Assembly (NCBI GenBank): GCA_023525975.1
Contig: CM042021.1
Location: 79,553,501 to 79,617,500 of the forward strand
Direction: 5' to 3'
Origin: Smallanthus sonchifolius
Lineage: Eukaryota > Streptophyta > Magnoliopsida > Asterales > Asteraceae
Length of the DNA stretch: 64,000 nucleotides
The notes beneath the pieces are model-generated. The model saw only the letters and a list, made by a program, of their open reading frames with translations, ran no database searches and was not told where the DNA came from. Each line of letters opens with the position of its first letter. Within the stretch, counting starts at the first letter, position 1. Positions 1 to 10,376 of this stretch are shown here, piece after piece. A program made the position numbers and the translations under genes.

Positions 1-601
1 TGGGGAGGGTTAATGTCTACGCGGTATGGATCGTCTCTTGAAGAGTCAAGTGAAAGGTAACGAGGAGGTTTTGAAAACATTCGGGAATTGCGTTTACAAA
101 TACGGGTCTTTGTTTGAACATAGAAAGTGGTAATTCGTTCTTGTTTGTAGATATATAAAGTAGTGAAATCATTGAATCACATATTTTAAATGAATATGCA
201 ATTTATGGGAAAAACATTTTTAATTTAAACTTTCAATTATTAATAAGAGAATTTTTTTTTTTTTTTTTGGAAAATTTATATTTTTGATACTATCTAAAAG
301 TTTGGTAAACGTTTTGTTTAAACAAGATAACGGGGTTTTGCTTGAGTCACATAATAGTATGATTTGTTTATGAAGGAGATTATTGGTAGTGTACAAAATC
401 GTATGAAGAAGGTGATATTTGGGAAAATTTAATGGAAATATAGCGGGTGTAGTTTACGCTCCACGGGTCAAATCAATGAATTAATAACTGTAAAGTTGAA
501 ATATATGGAATTGATGAAATGATGAAATGTTAAACATTACTCAAAACATAAGGAAATGGTTCTCAAATCGAAATATTAGAGGTAATCAGTAGAAGCTTCT
601 T

Positions 602-755
602 CTAACGTCTCTGGTAGCTTTCCACTAGGAAGAAGATAATCGCCAAGATGAGCACCGCTATGGTCACTCGAGTAGCAGATTTTGGCTTCAGCCCTAGCGG
701 TCTCCGTGCGATGTTCTTGTACTTCCTTTTCGAGGATGGAGATTAACTCCTTTTG
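602..755 (-). pseudogene. Remnant of F-type coiled-coil/membrane ORF in element A
   Basis: On the minus strand this matches the last third of the intact ORF of element F (16477-17022). The coiled-coil end (KEL..ILE..) is followed, after a one-base frame change, by a hydrophobic segment TIAVLILAIIFFLV and the same terminal YQRR and stop. The N-terminal two thirds are missing: sequence jumps from CTCCTTTTGG directly to TTTAGAGTTTGAC, which in F are about 0.47 kb apart. The hydrophobic segment differs in sequence from F yet keeps its hydrophobicity, which suggests past selection on the protein. Confidence 0.65.
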
Positions 756-1430
756 GTTTTAGAGTTTGACTAGTCATAACACCGAACCTTCACGATAGTA
801 TTTTAGAAATACACTTGACCTATAAGCAATGCATCCCTGAGGAGGATTCCCAGGAAAGAGGGGTGGGTCTCTAGGACACACTTAAGTACCCTGTCTTTCC
901 TTAGCCAGAATTCCTCATTGGTTCACACACTCTTCCAGCCATCATGTATTAATAATACCATTGTTGGGCTCATGGTTAAGATGAGAATTGTTGTGAACTG
1001 GGCTTTGAGGCCCAAAAGTAGGGTTTATGCATTTCAGTGGGCTTCTTCTTCTTGGAGGATAGATGGGCTTCTTAGTTTATTGTTGGTGGGCATTAGGCCC
1101 AATAGTTTAAGTCTTTGTTCATAAAGGGTGATGGTATCATGTATGCGAGACCAAAGGTGTACGAATAACTTGATGTGTGTGTGTGTGTTAAACTTAGGAT
1201 ATAATCATATAGCATGTAAGTAGTAATGAGTGTAAGCACAAGAGTTATCAAGTAGTGTGACACATAAGTCATTATGTATTGTATCATGTAGTGTAAATAC
1301 TTATGATACCATGTCAAATTAATCACATAGGAATTGATAATGTAACATGTAGTAGTATGGCATTGTATGGGTGTCCTAAAGTTATAGTCTAGGTCAGGAG
1401 TGTCTAATAACCTAGTTCCCTATAACCAAG

Positions 1431-1442
1431 GCTCTGATACAA
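1431..1442 (-). other. Primer-binding site of element A (iMet type, degraded)
   Basis: Read on the minus strand, the sequence just inside the LTR is TTTGTATCAGAGC. It differs by one base from the initiator tRNA-Met primer site TGGTATCAGAGC. This fixes the orientation of A as minus, with its 5' LTR on the right. Confidence 0.75.
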
Positions 1443-1445
1443 ATC

Positions 1446-4400
1446 TGTCACACCCCGACCGACGGCGGAATCATCGGGGCGGGACATGTAGACTGTTCAT
1501 AAGCACAAGGTTGACTAAATTGAATATATTAAACATCAAATTTCATTGCAAGTAATCCAAATACAACCAATTTCCAATAAATAAACATAATTGGAATACA
1601 TAAAATTCTTTATTTAGTTAAACTAAGTCCAAAGCCTATGTGTAGCACATCTTGAACAAAGTCACACATTAGTACCTGAAACATGGATAAAATAAAGTCA
1701 ACTAAAAAGTTGGTGAGTATAACACAGGTTTGTATATAGATAGCATATAGTTGTAAACCAAATCCTTTACATAACATGATAAATAAGGCATTTATGGGGA
1801 GCAGCTATTGTGTAACCAAGTACAATCAAACCTTTGTAACTAGCATGCAAATTGTGTTGTCGGTATCAATCACCCTAATCTGGGTGGGTTTGTCAGACAC
1901 AATAGATCTATCATTGAAAACCGTCGGCTTGAATAGTTAATGATTGCACATAATCGCATACAAAAGTTAGCACACATAGCACTCGGGCATAACGCTCAAA
2001 TTTGTACACATGAATGTAAATAGGATTTGTACTTGTGTTGTTTGTGTAAATGTAAACATGTAATTTGATAGAGTTCATGTTTCACCCCAAAAGTGTAAAA
2101 GAGTAAAATGGGCTATGAAATACTCACCTGATGAGCAAACAATGAAGCAAAGCAAAATAAGTAGCAACTAGCAAAGTCCGTGAATACGTGAGGCGACCTA
2201 ACCATTCCCTATGGTTAAATAAGATACTTTACGGTCTAAACAATGTTCGAATGTGTAAGTTGATCGTGTATATGATTCACCCAATTAGACTCGACATGAA
2301 TACTAGTTTATATTTCCGACAGTTTTGACATGACGACCGTTAGTGACGAGTTGTGACAATCATATACATTTATATATACTTATATAAATAAGTTATGTAT
2401 CTTAAGACGTGTCTTTACGTTTACACAACCACCCCATGGTTGGGGTTGAAAACAAATATATAGTATGGAAGGTAAAACTTTTACATCAAGATAGACTTTA
2501 GTAATGTATTCGGGTTTTTAAGTCAACTTGTGTCGTGTTTTTAGTCATTTTATCGAACTCAATAATTTATGAAACTTTTACCACACTCAACTAAGGGTAT
2601 TGAATCTATATAAATGTATGGGTCATAATTTATAAAGGGGTTTAAGGTTTTCACGCAAAAATCATAACACAAAGATGTTAACAGCTTCGGTTTTGTCGGA
2701 TAGGTCTCGGAAATCTTGATGGTTGGGGGTCAAAATGTTAGTTTTATGATAATAGGACATATGGGTTGTAATGCCAACACAAAATAATAGTTTTAGAAAA
2801 AAGAATCAAGTAATTTGAACCAATTTTGAGTGAGTTATGACCCCATGAAGTTGTCCTTAGAATTCTGTCCAAAAACTCAGATTGTACCCATTTTTTTGTA
2901 TAGACCTTTTAAGGTATCAAAGCTCCACCAAAAATCACAAACTCAATTGGGATGGATAGAGGATTCTTTAAACTTAATTTTTGACTCAAGAAACGTCCAT
3001 TTTGGTTTAGTTTTGACTAGTATATGACCGTCCAAAGTGGACTGAAAAATCTGCAAGCACGTTCTCGTTTTGAATGGTGACTTTTCTTTTGAAATAAACA
3101 CTACTTGGGTGAACTTACACACAAAACAACTTGTGTACTTAATAAAATCAAAACTTAGGATATGAACACTCACTTAAAGCAAGCAAGGAGAAGGACAGAA
3201 TGGTGTAGGAAGCTCGAACTCTTGAAATCACCCTTGAAACACCTTGAAACTTCAAAGCTGTAGCTAAACCTCTAGAGAATTTTGTTCTTGAATTTTGAAA
3301 GTGTAAGAATGCAAGTGTGTGTGTGTATTTCGAGATATATGGAAAGAGATGGTGAGGGTGGAGTGTTGGTTCCATCATAATCATTGCAAGGTATGGATGA
3401 TGAGATTGATTTGGCCTTTGCTTAATCTCTTGGGTGATGGGGTATGGACCTTATGACACAAGGATGGGGAAGCAAGTGAAGAAGTCATGGTGGGTGGCCC
3501 CACCTTCAATTTCGGCCGAGATAGGGTATGGGGTGGGGGGTTGGGTGTTGTCAAATCTTGTAGTTAGGATCCAATGGTTAGTTAGGTCGGTTCTAGTTAG
3601 AATACACCCGGTAGGTGATACCGTGATATAATACTCGGTGTAGGAACTTTTAGTGATTAAAACTTTATATCTATATAACTAGATATATATATATATATAT
3701 ATACATACATATATATATAATTATTAGATGAAACGATGTTTGAGTGTTTGTCATAAATAAATTTCATAATTATGACGATGTGATTTTTTCGATGTCGAGT
3801 GCACTCCTGTATAAAGTCAAATTCTCATTATTTGACCTTGGAGTGGAGTGTTGTACAAGAAATCATGATGATAGAGCTAGATTGTGGTTTTATCCATAAT
3901 ATAAATCATGAGATTTATGACACTGAGTGGAGTATAAGCAAGGATATAATGATGGTGATGTGATCTTTATGTTGGTTGCATCTTTGGTCATAATCATGAT
4001 GATTATGACGCTTGAGTGTTGTGTAAGCAAAGCAATCATGATGATGATGATGTGATTGATTTAGATGTGGTATAATACCTGAAATTTATACCCGCTTTAA
4101 TATCTTTAATTATTAAAACGTTTCACTAGACTTTTACTGTCAAGTTCTTGTTAATCACCAACGACCGTACTTTGTAGTTTATCACTACTTATTTTCCTAG
4201 TAATTCTTAAAAATTACTATTTTGATATAATTTCCTTTGTTAGCTTCCTTGACTTTACTTAGTCAAAATAAAACTTCAGGAAATATATGTTATGAACGTG
4301 CATTGATGTAATATGGATATTGACCTGAAATACTGGGTGTCACAGTATATATCCGAGTAATACTTGAGTATTTGTATTGAATCATTGTATTTAATTGTAG

Positions 4401-4491
4401 ATACGAATAGAACAAATTAGTGCACTAGAATTAGGTTTGAAAAGCGCTATATTGAATCGAAATACGGATACTAAAATCAGAAATGTTACAA
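1446..4491 (-). repeat. Element A 5' LTR (about 3.05 kb)
   Basis: The LTR begins (plus strand) with TGTCACACCCC and ends with AAATGTTACA, the same termini as the LTRs of F, so it has TG...CA ends. The adjacent sequence AGTAT (4492-4496) is the expected right target-site copy, but the left copy is outside the window. Inside are a leader-intron candidate (1676-2127), an AT dinucleotide tract near 3683-3720, and CATGATGATG-type repeats at 3860-4060. Short reading frames here show no recognisable product. A and F are related but clearly different subfamilies: the LTR of A is about 0.8 kb longer. Confidence 0.85.
1676..2127 (-). other. Putative leader intron in A LTR
   Basis: On the minus strand a strong 5' splice-site match, CAG then GTGAGTATTT, starts at 2127. 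A branch-point-like ACTCACCAAC follows downstream near 1713-1722, and an acceptor TGTTTCAG then GT ends at 1676. The length is 452 nt. The same arrangement recurs in the LTRs of B, C, D and F. It is inferred from motif order only; no transcript evidence is available. Confidence 0.5.
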
Positions 4492-5557
4492 GTATAGTGT
4501 CTCTTCATTCGTAATTCAAACCAATTTGATTATAAATGAAATTTCATCCTTGCTTGTTTACGATTCTATCACTTGTCATTATATCTAAACGTGCTGGAAT
4601 GCCCCTTCTTCGTAACACTATCAAAAGAAATGAGATTGCCACCATTACCTTCCATCAACAGTGTTAGGATCTGCAATTAATGTAATGACCTTAACCACCT
4701 CAGAAGCCATTGCCCCAGGCTAAACCTAACTAATAATCAAGCTGCTCAATATCGTGTTTTGTCTTAGGAGCTCTTGGAAACCGTCGAGATCCAGTTATCT
4801 AGGATAGCGCAAACTCCACTAGTTAAGTTTTGGATGAAAATTCCCTTAACTAGGGGAGACTTGAGAAACCTGATTCTTTCATTGTGTCTTGTTCACTACT
4901 TGAATTTATCTCAATTTTATGTTTATCTGCCTTATCCTATAAATCGTTATATGTGAATGCCACTACTCACACACTAATTCAATGTTGTAAGCATAAATTA
5001 CTTTCCGTCATGTTATCAAGATTACCAAACTTACTATTTGTATTTTAAAGCAACTCGCTACCTAACATGAATACTTGAGCAATGACTAAACACCTTCAAT
5101 ATCTCTAGGCATAGGTAACTATTTACTGTGGACAATCCATTTTAATGGACGTTGTAGAAGGATAAGATAAACTAAGGTGATCATGCAAAGTAAACAATTA
5201 TTACGGGTGCACACGTAATAAAGGTTTCCAGTGCATGCGAATCATAGCAAATCCTATCCTGTAAGCAATAGCCATTATCTCTATGAACATTTGATTTCAA
5301 CCCCATATCCCTGCAACGTCAATCTCAACTATGGTGGTTGAAGATGATTACTAAACCTCCTTTAATTTCAAATCTCATTTTCTAAACCTAAGTGGCCGAT
5401 CTCTAATCTAGGATGAACTCGTTCTCTTGACATTCAATGTACAATGAACCTACTCCTTCAATTTTGTTAGGCAAGTAGAAGTACCCTCATATCTTTCCTC
5501 ATTCAATAGCCTCCCCTAGTTGAATTTTGGGACGAAATTCCATCAACTTAGTGATAC
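4492..5557 (+). mobile_element. Element B: 3' internal remnant ending in polypurine region
   Basis: This segment lies left of the B 3' LTR. Its end, 5517-5557, reads AGTTGAATTTTGGGACGAAA and then ACTTAGTGATAC. This matches the sequence next to the F 3' LTR (minus strand, 14232-14275), so it is the last part of an internal region in plus orientation. A second copy of this kind of boundary lies at 4825-4860 (AAGTTTTGGATGAAAATTCC, then TAGGGGAGAC), suggesting a further old LTR junction inside. No recognisable gag or pol domain remains. Confidence 0.6.
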
Positions 5558-5737
5558 TGTAACATCCATAATTTTGCTTGTATTATTCTACGTCATTTTA
5601 TGCAATAAAGATATCCTATTTCAATCCCGTACTTGTTCAATTCACGTGTCACATCAATTATTATTTCAATGTGTATCACTTCAGAGTTTCAATCTAGTAT
5701 GCAAATTATTTTCTCTGCTATATATGTAACATATATA

Positions 5738-5775
<38 letters not shown>

Positions 5776-6721
5776 GTACATTGTTATAATAATTAAATCA
5801 AAATATAAAACTTTTGTATATTTTTTTTATTATTTATCATATGTATATATACATTCATTATATATATATATATGTATATATATTTGATTATATTCAATAA
5901 ATCAATTATACAACTTTTAAGGTTTTATAAAAATGGAGTTTAAAATATAAAATAATTTAAAATAAAATAAATAATGTTTTAGATCTTATAAGTTTTTATA
6001 AAAATATTTTATAACAAAATTAAACACTTAATTATAATTAATTTTAGTCTTGAACCTTTTTTCCAAAGCAAAGAACCCCCCTCTATGCCTTTGAACCCCT
6101 TCTATTTACATAGAACCCTCACTTGAACATCCTCCTCTTGGATTTGAACCCTAGAAATCAGTTAGAATTAATTTTGACTTCCTAAAGTCAACCTCAGCCG
6201 AAATCAGTTTCAAATCCACGAAATCAAGGTTGTTAATGCTCACAAATCGTGCGGAGACGTTATACTATGAATCTTGAATGCATATGATTGACCAATTTAC
6301 TCGTAATCAAAGGATCTTAACTCAAATTCAAACCCGTAACCATTCTCGACTAAACCCTAATCAATTATATGTTTCATTTGAAATTAAACTATAATAACGA
6401 ACCATAGTTATGCGCGACACCTTTCTTTTACTCTCTGAACTTGCAATTCCATCTCAAATCATCTCTAGAACCCAGTCAAGAATCTGGAGAACTCGAAGTT
6501 GCGGCTCCATTCGATCTCCATCCTCTCACAACCATTTCAGGTGACTCGACCCTCTTTCTACTCGCTTTGATCCACTGAATGAAAGCCCTAACGTTTGGAT
6601 TCCAAATCTGTTCTTAATCGATGTAATTTGGGGCTTGGATTTTGCTTGGGATGGTTGGGGAAGAAAGTGTCACCAGACCCTTAGGTTAAAATTAAAACAA
6701 ATCCATTCCTAACAAGGCTTT

Positions 6722-6803
6722 AAGCCCAGTTCCATCGGTTAAGACTATTGGCTTGTACGCGCAAGGTCGTGGGTTCGAATCCCGGCCCTGCCAGATTATT
6801 TTT
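6722..6803 (+). other. tRNA-like segment 1 in B LTR
   Basis: The sequence has a D-arm-like CCATCGGTTAAGA and a strong pol III box B within GTGGGTTCGAATCCC, then ends CCCTGCCAG. A T-run (6799-6803) follows. The GGGTTCGAATCCC core is nearly self-complementary, as in a T arm. A full cloverleaf is not convincing by eye because the acceptor arms do not pair well, so I call it tRNA-derived rather than a tRNA gene. It has the same orientation as the LTR. Confidence 0.5.
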
Positions 6804-6876
6804 GTTCCTTTTTAAACCCATAAAACCAATCTTATGATTATGATTAAAACCCTGTGAAACTCGTATCGGAACACTA

Positions 6877-6957
6877 GGACCTCCTCGTCCTGTGGTTTGC
6901 GCGTTGGACTCCCACACAACCCACCGGGTTCGAGTCCGGGTAACCCCATTTATTTTT
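6877..6957 (+). other. tRNA-like segment 2 in B LTR
   Basis: About 80 bases beyond segment 1 lies TGGTTTGCGCGTTGGACTCC, resembling a D-arm to anticodon region. A box B-like GGGTTCGAGTCC follows at 6926-6937, and a T-run at 6953-6957. The T-arm-like stem is ACCGG with CCGGGT. It is probably another decayed tRNA-derived module, separate from segment 1 because the anticodon-region sequence differs. Confidence 0.45.
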
Positions 6958-7367
6958 AGAACCCAATTTTATGCACCAAATCAATTTTACAAAATTCATT
7001 TTATTAACTTTTGAAACTCGAATCCATTCTAAATATTTAAATTGATAAGTATTTAAGAGAAAGAATCTTATTCATTATTTTTATGATAAAAAAACCTAAT
7101 AAAACATTATCTTAACAAATTATTTATTTCAAATCTGAAATTCATAAATTGTATTTGAGATATAAATGATGTTATTTTTATAAACCCATTGCGTTGTAAG
7201 GTTTTATACATTCTTTTATTTAAATTGTTTTTCATATATATAATTTTGTTAAAACAAAACTTATATCTTTAATAATAATTAAAGATGATTTAATTATGTA
7301 TTAATTATATCATTATTTTAACACTTATTTTTCATGGAATTCAAACTAAATAAATAAAAAAGGATTT

Positions 7368-7560
7368 ACTTGTTTATTCATTAGTTATTTATTTAGTTAT
7401 TCAACTATTTATTTATTTATTTTTTTATTCATTTATTTATTTATTCATTTATTAATTTATTCATTTAGAAAACTATTTATTTATTTATTCATTTATTTAC
7501 AAACAAAAGAACACTCTTTGATTATTCATATATTTATTTATTTATTTACAAACAAAAGAA
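7368..7560. repeat. TTTA-rich low-complexity tract
   Basis: This stretch is built mainly of TTTA and TTCATTTA units with interruptions such as ACAAACAAAAGAA, which occurs twice. It is simple-sequence expansion within the B LTR, and I see no coding potential. Confidence 0.85.
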
Positions 7561-7817
7561 AATCTTTCATTTATTCAAATTATAATACCGTTATTTATCA
7601 AGATTTATAAAGTTATTATTTGAAACTTAATAACTATTTTTCTTATTTAAATGAGAAAAAATCCACATAAATCCCTTTGCGCATTATGATTCACTTATTC
7701 ATTTGTACAAATTATTGATACACATATTCGATCAAAACATAGGTTAATCTTGTGGTTAGCTAGGACACTTGTGCAACAACAACATATTTGTGTGATTATC
7801 AAGTTACTCATTGCAAG

Positions 7818-8268
7818 GTGAGTTACAAAGCCTTATATTTTATATTTTTGGGGTGAAATATGATTACATTGAACTATTTACAATTTATACAATTCAAACA
7901 ATGTGTACATGTGTGTATTTTTGTGCCTTATGCTTTGAACACTATTATTTAAACTACATGTACAACAAGTACAATTATTAACTCCGTACAAGCCAACGGT
8001 AACAATGATAGATCTATTGAAATGACACATCCACCCACGTAGGGTGATTGTTTACCGATATCACAAGGATAACATGTGTGTTATGCCTAACATATCAATA
8101 AAGGTTTAATTATGCACCCGGTTTGCTATAGTTGTTTCTACATAATTGCATATTTATACCGTGTTACATATGAATTGTACACAACATTTTGAACCTATTT
8201 GTAGACTCAAAACCTTTGTATGCTCACTAACGATTTTTAGTTGACCATGTGTTTCCATCATGTTTCAG
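7818..8268 (+). other. Putative leader intron in B LTR
   Basis: The donor is GCAAG then GTGAGTTAC at 7818. A consensus branch-point sequence CTCACTAAC lies at 8223-8231, and the acceptor CATGTTTCAG then GT ends at 8268, about 38 nt beyond the branch A. The length is 451 nt. Between them is the block shared by all Tekay-like LTRs here (about 7994-8070). The LTR ends 222 nt after the acceptor. Confidence 0.55.
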
Positions 8269-8490
8269 GTGAAAATATTTGAGATTTCATGCAAGTTACT
8301 TCACATAGGGATGAGACCTAGATTGAATAAAGAATTAAACATTTTGATGTAATTTGTTTGGATGTTTGTATTGAACTTATGCTATGAAATTTTGGTTTTA
8401 ATAATTATATGGAATTTAGTTTGATCATGTGCTTAGGAACAATCCCCATGTCCCGCCCCGACGTATTCCGCCGTTGGTTGGGGTGTGACA

Positions 8491-8768
8491 TTATTTGTTT
8501 TGCCGAGTATTCGATAATAACTGATGTTTTACGCGTTACACGTTTAAAATGCCAAGTCGTGTATATGCTTCTTTCGTTTGTAAGTCCTTAGAATCGCTTA
8601 ACAAGTCATTAAATGAAACCAATTGGTTAGTACGAAGTTCGAATTATGTAAATTGGACCTCTAACGGGCTTGGATCCTTATTGAGCCTCGAATGGGCTTG
8701 GATTTCTATTGGGCCTAGTTGGGTTTAGCCTAACAACTAGGTTTTGGATTCAGGAATTTTGTAGGTGT
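8491..8768 (-). repeat. Element I: 3' LTR fragment
   Basis: This segment ends (plus strand) with TTGTAGGTGTCA, followed by GTTCTCCCTTCC. On the minus strand that reads as a purine-rich tract and then an LTR start of TGACACC type, as at the F 3' LTR. The LTR is cut on the left by the insertion of B. It is old and poorly conserved, so the boundary is approximate. Confidence 0.4.
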
Positions 8769-9354
8769 CACGTTCTCCCTTCCTTGAAATTTCATTGCCG
8801 AAATTTGTTATACATACATGGATTGGGGTTTCGTATCCTTGCTCCATTTTTGAACTCTTAGGGAGAATGTTGACTCATTACAAATAGCAGTCGATAATGT
8901 AGATGAAGTGGATATCCCATCAACTAACGATATCGGATGTGTAAAGATTTGAGATATTATCGTATCATGTAGTAGTGTACGCTACTGTTGAGTAGATATT
9001 ATATCAAATAAGTAGATTTAGGAACTTATTTGATTATGTCGCCATGTCAATGATGTTAGCTATACCATGAGGTGATAATGTCATTAGTAGAGTCCCATAA
9101 ACCAAAGATATTATAACTGTGGGGTCCTTTTCGTATAACGAATAAGTCATTAAAAGAATGTTTACTCATACACCAGAGTAACTATCAAGGTTTAGATGTC
9201 AAATAATTTCTTTACATGATCATTCCCATCATAGTGTAACTATATGATCCTTATCATTAGTAATGAATGACGAAAATGCATTCATACATGGGGATTTCCG
9301 GAACTGTAGGAGCGCATTCTTTTTATTCATATCCGGGTTTTCTCTAATGAAAAT
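8769..9354 (-). mobile_element. Element I: internal fragment, target of C
   Basis: Sequence next to the presumed polypurine tract, with CCGAAATTTG resembling the CCCGAAATTC beside the F LTR. Phrases such as ATCGTATCATGTAGTAGTGT resemble the 52-base array of F (15127-15640). No coding sequence is seen. C is inserted at 9355. Confidence 0.4.
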
Positions 9355-10009
9355 TGTCACACCTGGCAAATTTCAGGTTAATATCCATACCCGAAAACAC
9401 CATATATTATAGTATATGACATGCATCACACTTAATTTTATGGTAATTAAGTTCATTTCACACTTAGCAAGTCAATTCGTTTACACGTGTCGGTAATCTG
9501 GAAGATTACCAGGTCAAACACGGGTCCTGCAGCGCGACCGTTGGTGATAAATTAAAATAAATACCTAGACATATAATCTATACGTGTAAATTATATGTAA
9601 CACTGTGATATAATAAATCATGCCTATATGAATTTTTCGGTGATTTTTAGAGATACTTTTATTTTCAGCAAAGTCCCGTAGACACGTAGTGTGCACTAGC
9701 TTGATGACTAATTCTAAGCAGACACTTAGAGATATATTTGGAGAATACGAATTACACGTAATACTGTGAAATATTATTTTAGGTCTGTGTGAATTTTTTG
9801 GTAATTTTCAGAGAAACTTTTTGTTTCAACGCAGTTCGGCCAGTCTGAAGTATGTACCGACATTTTCAAATAAAAATATGAAAATTTTATATATTAAACA
9901 TACTCATATGAGTCAGATTATTTTTAAATCATTTTCTTTATACTAGTTCGGGAATTCCGTCAATAAATCGGTGACTATTCATTTCCTACCACCCGGTATC
10001 AAGAGCCCC

Positions 10010-10071
10010 TATAAATACCCCTTCCCCCCCCCCACATTGCACCATCTTCACTCTCTCTCTCTCTCTCTCTC
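10010..10071 (+). promoter_or_regulatory. LTR promoter of C: TATA box and (CT)10 tract
   Basis: TATAAATA at 10010-10017 is preceded by a C-rich stretch. It is followed about 30 bases later by CCATCTTCACTCTC and a (CT)10 tract at 10051-10071, a common plant initiator/5'-leader arrangement. Transcription would start near 10040 and mark the U3/R boundary of C. A donor-like GGGTAAGAATC lies at about 10227. Confidence 0.65.
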
Positions 10072-10376
10072 CTTCTTCCCTCTCTTGGCTGAAACCACCT
10101 CCCACCACCACCATCTTCATCCTTTGTTGTTTTTTAATCATTTCTTCCTTCCAAATCCAAGCATTCAAAGGTGATAATCAAGTGTTGTAAGAAGAATCAT
10201 CCATCCAACCATCGATCTTTGATTTTGGGTAAGAATCTAGAGCTTTTTACTCCATTTTTCATCTTCATGTTCATATGAACATGTATTCTTGAATAAATAT
10301 TGTTTTCTAACAAATTGGTACATATTGTTAGTGGTTTTGGACTCGGGTTTTGTTCTTAGGCTCGGTTTCCTTAAAA

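Larger units (their letters stand above)
1..1445 (-). mobile_element. Element A: internal region (left end outside window)
   Basis: This is the internal part of a minus-strand LTR retrotransposon that enters from the left edge. It aligns by eye with the internal region of element F between about 15760 and 18292, from the CTACGCGGTA-type stretch at 18-27 to the PBS. Apart from a remnant of the F-type membrane ORF (602-755) I see no coding sequence. A run of 17 T lies at about 252-268 and a short (GT)n tract near 1172-1186. No gag or pol motif is visible, so A looks non-autonomous like F. A deletion of roughly 0.5 kb relative to F removes the first part of the ORF. Confidence 0.75.
5558..8490 (+). 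repeat. Element B 3' LTR (about 2.93 kb)
   Basis: The LTR begins TGTAACATCC and ends GGTTGGGGTGTGACA in plus orientation. The end is the reverse complement of the start of the A and F LTRs seen on the plus strand, so B is the same group in the opposite orientation. Contents in order: (TA)n near 5735-5773, two tRNA-like segments (6722-6803, 6877-6957), a TTTA-rich tract (7368-7560) and a leader-intron candidate (7818-8268). The bases after the LTR are TTATT, the expected target-site copy; its partner is not visible. Confidence 0.82.

Noticed and set aside
5735..5887. 84-codon Tyr/Ile-rich open frame
   Set aside because: Translation of a (TA)n microsatellite region.
6722..6803. Functional tRNA gene
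   Set aside because: No convincing acceptor stem or anticodon stem pairs by eye; kept only as tRNA-like.
6720..6917. Minus-strand frame with GPGFEPTTLR-like residues
   Set aside because: This peptide pattern is what reverse translation of tRNA box B sequence gives; it is a shadow of the tRNA-like modules.
9971..10174. Open frame with His/Pro/Ser-rich product over the C promoter
   Set aside because: Translation of the C-rich and (CT)n tract beside the TATA box. It starts upstream of the likely transcription start.
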